A DNA stretch of 64,000 nt from the NCBI RefSeq assembly GCF_026013965.1, contig NZ_CP110341.1:124001-188000 (forward strand), given 5' to 3'. Within the stretch, counting starts at the first letter, position 1. Each line of letters begins with the position of its first letter. This DNA is from Brevibacterium sp. JSBI002 (GTDB taxonomy: Bacteria > Actinomycetota > Actinomycetes > Actinomycetales > Brevibacteriaceae). Shown here piece by piece: positions 57,785-64,000 of the stretch. The notes below the pieces were generated by a model. That model did no database searches. It was given only the letters and a program-made list of their open reading frames with translations, and had not been told where the DNA came from. A program made the translations under genes and the position numbers.

Positions 57785-59245
57785 ATGCCCACACTGCGAC
57801 AGCAGCTGTTCCGGATCAAACCGGTGCCACGGCAGAAGGAAGACGTCGAGACCGATCTCAAACGCACGATCGGGCTGTTCTCGCTGACGATGGTCGGCGT
57901 CGGTTCGACCATCGGCACCGGCATCTTCTTCATCCTCTCCGAGTCCGTTCCGGTGGCGGGACCCGCCGTGATCTGGTCATTCGTCATCGCCGGTGCTGTC
58001 GCCGGCCTCGCGGTCATCTGCTACGCCGAACTCGCCGGATCCGTCCCCGTCTCCGGTTCCTCCTACTCCTATGCGTACGCGACCCTCGGCGAACTGCCGG
58101 CGATGGGTGTGGCCGCGTGTCTCCTCCTCGAATACGGAGTCGCCGGTGCGGCCGTCGCGGTCGGCTGGTCGCAGTACGTCAACCAGCTGCTGTTCAACCT
58201 CTTCGGATTCCAGATCCCGCACGCCCTGGCCTATGCGCCGGAAGAGGGCGGAATCGTCAACCTTCCGGCCATCCTGCTGCTGGCGATGTGCTGCTTCCTG
58301 CTGGTGCGCGGCACCGGCGAATCCATCGTCGTCAACGCGATCATGGTCTGCCTCAAGGTCGGCGTGCTCATCTTCTTCATCTGCGTCGGCGTCACCGGTT
58401 GGAACACCGACAACTTCTCCGACTTCGCACCCTTCGGCATCTCCGGAGTCGTCGCTGGATCCGGTCTGATCTTCTTCAGCTATGTCGGCATGGATGCCGT
58501 CGCCACGGCCGGCGATGAGACGAAGAACCCGAAGAAGACGATGCCCCGAGCCCTCATCGCCGCACTCATCATCGTCACCTCCGTCTACGTCCTCGTCGCC
58601 GTCGCCGCCCTGTCCGCCCAGCCGTGGGAGGAGTTCGACGGACAGACCGCGGGTCTGTCGGCCATCCTCGAGAATATCGTCGGCTCACAATGGCCCGGCA
58701 CGGTCGTGGCCGCCGGCGCGGTGATCTCGATCTTCTCCGTCACCCTGGTCTCGATCTACGGCCAGTCCCGGATCCTGTTCACGATGGCCGGCGACGGAAT
58801 GATGCCCAAGCTCTTCCGCGAGGTCAATCCCCGCACCCTCACCCCGGTCAAGGGCACGATCGTCGTCTCCGCCGTCATCGCGATCCTCGCCGGCTTCATC
58901 CCGCTGAACTTCCTCGCCGAGATGACCTCGATCGGCACCCTCGTCGCCTTCGTCGTCGTGTCCCTGGCCGTGATCATCCTGCGCGTGCGCGAACCGAACC
59001 TCGAACGCGGCTTCAAGGTCCCGTTCTATCCCGTCCTGCCGGTGCTCTCGATCATCGGCTGCTTCTGGATCATCTCGAGCCTGCAGGTCATCACGATCGT
59101 CGTTTTCATCATCTGGACCGCCTTTATCCTGGGCCTGTACTTCATCTTCGGCCGCAAGTCCTCCGTCCTCGGCAAGCAGCTCGCCGAGGCGGGACCCACC
59201 AATCCCGAATCCCCCGGAACGGACTCCACAGGAGGAGCCAAATGA
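57785..59245 (+). CDS. APC-family amino acid permease
   Basis: 486 residues, about 12 membrane segments. GVGSTIGTGIFFILSESVPV (helix 1) and the YAYATLGELPAMGVAACLLL region are typical of cationic/basic amino-acid and related permeases; helix 6-8 include SYVGMDAVATAGDETKNPKK. ATG at 57785 follows AGGAG with 7-base spacing. Its stop overlaps the universal stress protein start, suggesting a coupled regulator/transporter pair. Confidence 0.92.
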   Translation: MPTLRQQLFRIKPVPRQKEDVETDLKRTIGLFSLTMVGVGSTIGTGIFFILSESVPVAGPAVIWSFVIAGAVAGLAVICYAELAGSVPVSGSSYSYAYATLGELPAMGVAACLLLEYGVAGAAVAVGWSQYVNQLLFNLFGFQIPHALAYAPEEGGIVNLPAILLLAMCCFLLVRGTGESIVVNAIMVCLKVGVLIFFICVGVTGWNTDNFSDFAPFGISGVVAGSGLIFFSYVGMDAVATAGDETKNPKKTMPRALIAALIIVTSVYVLVAVAALSAQPWEEFDGQTAGLSAILENIVGSQWPGTVVAAGAVISIFSVTLVSIYGQSRILFTMAGDGMMPKLFREVNPRTLTPVKGTIVVSAVIAILAGFIPLNFLAEMTSIGTLVAFVVVSLAVIILRVREPNLERGFKVPFYPVLPVLSIIGCFWIISSLQVITIVVFIIWTAFILGLYFIFGRKSSVLGKQLAEAGPTNPESPGTDSTGGAK

Positions 59246-60159
59246 GCATCGTCGTCGGTCTTGCCCCAGGTCAGGACAACCGCGCAGCCGTCCAGCTGGG
59301 CATTGTCCTTGCCCGCACCTATCGGCGCCGGATCGTCGCAACCGCCGTGGACTCCGCCGCGTTCCCGATGGCGCCCGTGCACTTCGAGAGTCAGTACGAG
59401 AACAGGTTCCGCACTGTCGCCGAGGCGGCCCTCGACGAGGCGCGTGCGCTCATTCCCAGCGATATCGAGTCCGAATGCGTCCTCCACTCCGCGCGGTCGT
59501 CACGGCGCGGACTGCTCGAGATGTGCGAGAAGACCGATGCCTATCGCCTCGTCGTCGGACCGTCGTCGGAGGGGAAGTCGGGCAAGATCGCGCTCGGATC
59601 GGTGTCGAACGGTCTGCTGCACAGCGCGAGGCTGCCGGTGGCTCTGGCTCCGGCCGGATTCGAAGCGTCGGAGGGCGCGCGGCTGGAGCGGATCACGGCC
59701 GCGTATTCCGGGTCGTCCACCTCGGCGGATCTCATCCTCGGCGCTGCGATGGTCTCGGCGGAGTCGGACGTGCCGTTCCGCATCGCCTCGTTCGCCCCGC
59801 GTTCCCGAGTCGTCGCGTCCGCGAACGTCCCCTTCGATATGGAGTCGCGCGTCATCGACGAATGGACGAAGGCCGTCCAGCGCGACACGGACAAGATCCT
59901 GTGTTCGATCGAACAGCTGCACATCAAGCCTGGTGAGACGGACGTCGTTGTGGGAACCGGCGCCGATTGGGCCGCGGCGCTCGGGGCCGTCGAATGGAAG
60001 CACCCGGAAGTGATGATGCTCGGTTCCTCCGGGCTGGGTGCGCTCAAGCGCGTGTCGCTGGGCAGTCACGCGATGCGGATCCTGCAGAACTCTCCGGTGC
60101 CGATCGTCGTCGTGCCCCGCCGCGCGAAGGCCGATTACATCCGCCAGCAGACCGTGTGA
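59242..60159 (+). CDS. Tandem universal stress protein
   Basis: 305 residues, two USP domains (about residues 1-140 and 150-295). The second has the ATP-site pattern GSSGLGALKRVSLGSHAMRI (G-x2-G-x9-G-S). USP genes downstream of APC permeases are known in actinobacteria and may modulate transport. Start overlaps the permease stop; good GGAGGAG upstream. Confidence 0.88.
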   Translation: MSIVVGLAPGQDNRAAVQLGIVLARTYRRRIVATAVDSAAFPMAPVHFESQYENRFRTVAEAALDEARALIPSDIESECVLHSARSSRRGLLEMCEKTDAYRLVVGPSSEGKSGKIALGSVSNGLLHSARLPVALAPAGFEASEGARLERITAAYSGSSTSADLILGAAMVSAESDVPFRIASFAPRSRVVASANVPFDMESRVIDEWTKAVQRDTDKILCSIEQLHIKPGETDVVVGTGADWAAALGAVEWKHPEVMMLGSSGLGALKRVSLGSHAMRILQNSPVPIVVVPRRAKADYIRQQTV

Positions 60160-60292
60160 CGGTCGAACTCGGTGGGAGTTTCGACGCCTGCGGGTGTCCA
60201 ATACTTGAACAGTTCCAAATTAGCGGAGGGAGTCTCGCTAGCCTGACGAAAGGTCACAACGACGTGGCCGAGAGTTAGTAGAGAGGAACCGC

Positions 60293-61144
60293 ATGGAACT
60301 GCTGCGACTGGGACCGATCGGACACGAGATTCCGGCAGTCCGCCACGACGGAGCCTGCTTCGACCTCCGCCCGCTGTTCGATGACATCGACCCGGACTTC
60401 TTCGCCGCCGACGGCGTCGGACGCGTCCGAAGCGCGCTTGACGCTGGGGAACTCAAGCCGCTCGATGGTGCTGATGAGATGCGCATCGGCGCGCCGCTGA
60501 CCCGACCTTCTGCCATCGTGTGCGTGGGTATGAACTATGCAGCGCACGCTCGTGAGGCCGGAGCCGAACCTCCCGAGCGACCCGTCATCTTCTTCAAGAT
60601 GCCCTCGACCATCGCCGGGCCCAAAGATCCGATCGAACTGCCGCCGTATGCGACGAAAGCTGATTGGGAGGTCGAACTCGGAGTGGTCATCGGATTACGG
60701 ACCTTCAGGGCCGCCTCGGCGGAGGAAGGACTCAATCACGTCGCCGGGTACGTGCTCGGCAACGATCTGTCCGAACGCCGACTGCAGATCGAGGAGTCCG
60801 GGGGCCAGTGGTCGAAAGGAAAGAATCTGCCCGGGTTCACCCCGATCGGGCCGTGGATCCGCCCCGCCGCCGAGGTGGACCCCGGCAACCTGCGCCTGCG
60901 CAGCTGGGTCAACGGCGAAGCCAGGCAGGATTCGTCGACGAGTGACCTCATCTTCTCCGTCGGCGAGATCATCTTCCAGCTCAGCCAGGCGATGGCCTTC
61001 GAACCGGGCGACGTCATCCTCACCGGCACACCGCAGGGCGTCGCGCTGTCGGGGCAGTACCCGTACCTGGTCGACGGCGACGTCGTCGAAATCGAGCTCG
61101 AGGGCCTCGGCCGACACCGACAGATCGTGACCGTCACGGAGTGA
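60293..61144 (+). CDS. Fumarylacetoacetate hydrolase family protein
   Basis: 283 residues. FAH-fold: metal site motif KSADWEVELGVVIG-like (TKADWEVELGVVIGLRTF), YVLGNDLSERRLQIEESGGQ and the DVILTGTPQGVALS ending. These act as hydrolases, isomerases or decarboxylases on 2-oxoacids and acylpyruvates. The ATG at 60293 follows GAGAGGAACCGC. Single gene; possible link to the aromatic-acid catabolism in the window is inference only. Confidence 0.92.
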   Translation: MELLRLGPIGHEIPAVRHDGACFDLRPLFDDIDPDFFAADGVGRVRSALDAGELKPLDGADEMRIGAPLTRPSAIVCVGMNYAAHAREAGAEPPERPVIFFKMPSTIAGPKDPIELPPYATKADWEVELGVVIGLRTFRAASAEEGLNHVAGYVLGNDLSERRLQIEESGGQWSKGKNLPGFTPIGPWIRPAAEVDPGNLRLRSWVNGEARQDSSTSDLIFSVGEIIFQLSQAMAFEPGDVILTGTPQGVALSGQYPYLVDGDVVEIELEGLGRHRQIVTVTE

Positions 61145-61151
61145 ATGCACG

Positions 61152-61182
61152 AAGCGGCGCACCGATGACTGGTGCGCCGCTT
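61152..61182. terminator. 12-bp hairpin
   Basis: AAGCGGCGCACC (61152-61163) pairs with GGTGCGCCGCTT (61171-61182), 7-nt loop, 7 bases past the FAH gene. Convergent with the Gly/Gln-rich gene. Confidence 0.75.
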
Positions 61183-61235
61183 GTGTTTGCGGATCGGCGT
61201 CTCAACGATGACGCCGGATCAGGTGAGGGCTGAGA

Positions 61236-61715
61236 TCAGCGGTTCTCGTCGAAGCCGCCCTGCTCGCCACCGAAGCCACCCTGGCCCTGGTCCTGGCTGC
61301 CGAAGCCACCCTGCTCCTGCTGACCCGACTGACCCTGCTGGCCGCCCTGTTCGCGGTCGTTGGCTCCGCCGAAGCCGCCGGACTGCTGTCCTTCCTGGGA
61401 CTGCTGGCCACGGTCGTCTCCGCCGAACCCGCCGTCGTTCTGACCGCCCTGAGCCTGCTGGCCGCGATCATCGCCGCCGGGTCCGTCCTGTTCCTGACCG
61501 CTGGGCTGGCCACCCTGCTCACGGTCATCTCCAGCGAATCCGCCGGACTGATCCTGGCCGCCGCTGAAGTCGCCCTGCTCTTGCTGGCCCGACTGGCCCT
61601 GCTGGCCACCCTGATCGCCGAAGCCACTCTGCTGTCCCTCGGGACCGCTCTGCTGCACATTGCCGAAGTCGTTCTGACCGCTGTCGTTGTTGCCTGCGAA
61701 ATCGTTCGATTCCAT
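61236..61715 (-). CDS. Gly/Gln-rich intrinsically disordered protein, unknown
   Basis: 159 residues made almost entirely of Gly, Gln, Asp, Ser and Phe, with recurring units such as GGFGGDDRGQQ, GGQQGQSGQQEQG. No signal peptide or hydrophobic segment. ATG at 61715 has GAGGAG upstream; 27 residues can be added from further upstream starts. Repeats resemble low-complexity phase-separating or matrix-like proteins, though no family is recognised. Real because ribosome site and codon use fit. Confidence 0.65.
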   Translation of the reverse strand: MESNDFAGNNDSGQNDFGNVQQSGPEGQQSGFGDQGGQQGQSGQQEQGDFSGGQDQSGGFAGDDREQGGQPSGQEQDGPGGDDRGQQAQGGQNDGGFGGDDRGQQSQEGQQSGGFGGANDREQGGQQGQSGQQEQGGFGSQDQGQGGFGGEQGGFDENR

Positions 61716-61995
61716 GTCCAACTCCTCATTCGGTGACGAATCATCGCTGTCTGCGACTCGATTGCCAGTCTTCGGTACCCAGAGCCTGGCTGACAATAGA
61801 GTTCAAGGAATGTTGCACGAAGTTCACTCAAGCCGCAGCTGATGTTCAGCCAAGGCAGCTTTTCAATGCGACTTTGCTGTCAGCGGCATTTCGTCACCGT
61901 CCAGCACCGATTGTGGAGAGAAGATGGACGTGGTCGTGACCATGGTGGTCGGACCGCCGGCCGAGCAGACCGGCCGAACGAGTGCGGGAGGCACA
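61716..61995. other. 280-base region before the DUF3311 gene
   Basis: Contains the start of the disordered protein's leader and, at 61991-61995, GGAGG before the next start. The segment 61850-61930 is AT-richer and may hold the promoter for the plus-strand operon. No further element is clear. Confidence 0.4.
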
Positions 61996-62343
61996 ATGAG
62001 TACACCCGATTCCGACACACGACGGGTGACGAAAGGTCGCGTCACGGTCTGGGCAGTTCTCTGTCTCATTCCGGTGATCGCCGCCTTCGTCCTCCAATGG
62101 CTGCCGATTCTCAACGGCCCACATCTGTTTCTCGGGCTGCCGACCATCTTGTGGTGGACCTGTGTGCCCGGCAGCCTCCTCGTCACCGGCATCCTCCTGA
62201 TCATCGAGAAGACCCGCCCCGATCTCGAACGGCAGGGCCACCTCGACGACCTTGCCCTCGAAGAAGCCGAGAGGCTCGAATCGGCCAAAGTCGGAGACCG
62301 ACCGGAAGTGCAGGCACACCGCGACAACGGTCGGGAGGGCTGA
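61996..62343 (+). CDS. DUF3311-family small membrane protein
   Basis: 115 residues with two membrane helices (AVLCLIPVIAAFVLQWLPIL; CVPGSLLVTGILLI) and an acidic tail. The pattern matches the DUF3311 partner of sodium:solute symporters. Start ATG at 61996 follows GGGAGG. One base separates it from the symporter start, so they are cotranscribed. Confidence 0.85.
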   Translation: MSTPDSDTRRVTKGRVTVWAVLCLIPVIAAFVLQWLPILNGPHLFLGLPTILWWTCVPGSLLVTGILLIIEKTRPDLERQGHLDDLALEEAERLESAKVGDRPEVQAHRDNGREG

Positions 62344-62344
62344 G

Positions 62345-63793
62345 ATGAGCACTATCGAGATCGTCACCCTCGGCGGAATCGTCCTCGTCGCGATCCTCGG
62401 TTTCATCGGACGCAAGAAGCCCAATGCCGACCTCTCCGAGTGGACCGTCGGCGGCCGACGCTTCGGCGTGGCCACGACCTGGCTGCTTCAGGCCGGCGAA
62501 ACCTTCACCACCTTCACCTTCCTCGGTACCGCCGGGCTCGTGGTCTCGGGAGGCGCCGCCGCCTTCTACTCGATGCCCTACGTGCCCCTCGGCTACCTGG
62601 TCCTCTACTTCATCGGCCCGAAGATCTGGCGCATGGCCAAAGCACGCGGACACCTGACACAGGCCGACTTCCTCGAACACAGCTACTCCTCGCGCACCCT
62701 CGGAGTCATCGCAGGCATCTGCGGAGTCATCTTTCTGCTGCCCTACCTGCAGCTGCAGATCACCGGACTCGGCCTCATCGTCCAACTCGTCACCGGCAAC
62801 CGAACGACGGGCGTGTGGTCAATGGTCATCGCTTTCATCCTCGTCGTCGCCTTCGTCCTGTGGTCGGGTCTGCGAGGGGTGGCCACGACCGCGTACTTCA
62901 AAGACGCGCTCATGCTCGTCATGCTCTTCGTCGTATGCATCTCGATCCCCATCCATTTCACCGGCGGATTCACGAACGTCTTTGACACCGTCGCTGCCAC
63001 CATGCCCGACCTCCTGAGCGTCCACGGCACAGAGGAATACGGCATCCCCTGGTACATCTCGAACATGGCGATCAGCGCCATCGGCGTGGCCTTCGTGACT
63101 CTTCCGCACATGTGGCCGCCGATCCTCGCAGCCCGCAGCTCCGCGGTGCTGCGTCAGAACTACCTGTGGCTGCCGATCTACAACACCTTCATCGTCCTGC
63201 CGCTCATCGTCGGCTACGTGGCCGTCGTCATCCTCGGTCGGAACACCGATGCCGACTCGGCTCTGCTCCACCTGTCCGGACAGATGTTCCCCGATTGGGT
63301 GATCGGAGTCCTCGCCGTCGCCGGAATCACCACGGCGATGGTGCCCTCGGCCGCGCTGCTCATCGGCATCTCGACCCTGGCTTCACGCAATGTCTTCCGG
63401 ATCAGATCCGAACGGCATCAGTTCACTGCGACTCAGATCATCGTCGTCGTCGCCACTGCCCTGTCGCTGCTGCTGGCCATCGTCATGCCCGACCTGCTGG
63501 CGAACCTCCTGCTGCTGACTTTCTCCGGCCTCGACCAGCTCGCTCCGGCGATCGCCGCGGCTCTCTTCTTCCGCGGTCGTCTCAGTGTTCGCTCGATCAT
63601 CGCCGGTCTCGCGGCGGGACTGATCGTCGTCATCGCCTACACGTTCTGGCTGCCGTTGCCGTGGGCGATCAGCGAAGGCATCATCGGCCTCGGCGTCAAC
63701 ATCCTCGTCGTTGCGGTCTGCGAAGCCGTGCGTGCCGGGGTCGGTCGGTCGAAGGCTGAGATTCCGACTGAATCCATCGGTCAACGCGCGTAG
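62345..63793 (+). CDS. Sodium:solute symporter (SSS family)
   Basis: 482 residues, about 13 membrane helices. SSS signature features: SEWTVGGRRFGVATTWLLQA, AGETFTTFTFLG, KARGHLTQADFLEHSYSSR, PHMWPPILAARSSAVLR. Paired with DUF3311 it resembles monocarboxylate or pantothenate/acetate carriers. ATG at 62345. Substrate not assignable. Ends 130 bases before the CoA-transferase. Confidence 0.92.
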   Translation: MSTIEIVTLGGIVLVAILGFIGRKKPNADLSEWTVGGRRFGVATTWLLQAGETFTTFTFLGTAGLVVSGGAAAFYSMPYVPLGYLVLYFIGPKIWRMAKARGHLTQADFLEHSYSSRTLGVIAGICGVIFLLPYLQLQITGLGLIVQLVTGNRTTGVWSMVIAFILVVAFVLWSGLRGVATTAYFKDALMLVMLFVVCISIPIHFTGGFTNVFDTVAATMPDLLSVHGTEEYGIPWYISNMAISAIGVAFVTLPHMWPPILAARSSAVLRQNYLWLPIYNTFIVLPLIVGYVAVVILGRNTDADSALLHLSGQMFPDWVIGVLAVAGITTAMVPSAALLIGISTLASRNVFRIRSERHQFTATQIIVVVATALSLLLAIVMPDLLANLLLLTFSGLDQLAPAIAAALFFRGRLSVRSIIAGLAAGLIVVIAYTFWLPLPWAISEGIIGLGVNILVVAVCEAVRAGVGRSKAEIPTESIGQRA

Positions 63794-63929
63794 GTCACGC
63801 TGCGGAACAGCTGAGCACCGCCTCGGCGAGGTGGACCTTCCGAACTCCCGGACGGCGGATATCCGCGCCGAACGCACCGACACCTGGCACCATGGGAGAA
63901 CCGAACCACGCACAACTAGGAGCATCGTC

Positions 63930-64000
63930 ATGAGCACGCACCGACTTCCCCTTTCCGGTGTGCGAGTCCTCGAACTCGGCAATTACATCGCCGCACCCAC
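63930..64000 (+). CDS. CaiB/BaiF-family CoA-transferase (partial)
   Basis: Only the first 23 codons lie in the window: after MSTHRLPLSG come VRVLELGNYIAAP, the usual N-terminal motif of type III CoA-transferases. The ATG follows CTAGGAG. Gene continues beyond base 64000; acceptor acid unknown. Confidence 0.8.
   Translation, partial: MSTHRLPLSGVRVLELGNYIAAP

Overview
The window is high-GC DNA with dense, mostly short-spaced genes, strong GC-ending codon bias, frequent ATGA/GTGA stop-start overlaps and several GTG or TTG starts. Gene content (a PaaABCDE phenylacetate operon, TRAP transporter, betaine demethylation genes, PucR, IclR and GntR regulators, a mycothiol-era style catabolic layout) suggests an actinobacterium of the Micrococcales; a Brevibacterium-like genome is my best guess, as an inference from overall style rather than a proven assignment. 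No rRNA, tRNA, insertion sequence, prophage or CRISPR array was seen.

Layout. 1-3165: L-serine dehydratase (sdaA), formyl-THF deformylase (purU) and a GntR regulator. 3207-6491: an Ldh-type 2-oxoacid reductase, an IclR regulator and a PucR regulator, all on the minus strand. 6741-12035: an acyl-CoA synthetase, a lone ABC ATPase, a small membrane protein, a threonine/serine dehydratase and an MHS-type MFS transporter. 12346-12817: two very small proteins. 13035-27064: the phenylacetate (paa) region: paaZ, a TetR repressor, paaK and paaI on the minus strand, then the paaABCDE epoxidase operon followed by thiolase, hydratases and dehydrogenase. Four copies of one inverted repeat (ACYGACCA-N2-TGGTCAGT-like) lie upstream of paaZ, paaI, paaA and, unexpectedly, the MFS gene; this is the best candidate for the operator of the local TetR repressor. 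Between paaZ and that repressor lie remnants of two other genes.

27074-34299: a VTT/DedA-like membrane protein, a secreted HtrA-like protease, an OFA-family transporter interrupted by an in-frame stop with its 56-residue companion protein, a SurA-like lipoprotein, a VOC protein, an internally deleted dihydrofolate-reductase-like gene and an M20 amidohydrolase. 34539-43871: a one-carbon/betaine block: glutathione-independent formaldehyde dehydrogenase, LysR regulator, Rieske oxygenase plus ferredoxin reductase, MFS transporter and dimethylglycine oxidase-like protein. Together with purU and sdaA at the left edge these could take N-methyl groups of betaine to formaldehyde, formate and serine-derived pyruvate.

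44109-52990: a second catabolic block of unknown substrate: thiolase-like protein, acyl-CoA synthetase, SDR, TRAP transporter DctPQM, second SDR and a protein with two PPC (DUF296) modules. 53054-56447: DUF1275 membrane protein, gamma-glutamyltransferase and its GntR regulator with a TTGTATACAA palindrome in the divergent promoter. 56510-64000: SRPBCC and ArsR pair bracketed by two copies of a 56-nt palindrome, amino-acid permease with universal stress protein, fumarylacetoacetate hydrolase, a Gly/Gln-rich disordered protein, DUF3311 plus a sodium:solute symporter, and the first codons of a CoA-transferase.

Two genome-scale signals stand out. The 10-mer GCCGAGGCGG (either strand) occurs about 36 times where roughly one is expected by composition, including in intergenic DNA and repeatedly inside disordered protein linkers. 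Many intergenic gaps carry long, nearly perfect hairpins that fall into sequence families, two of them with compensatory base changes.
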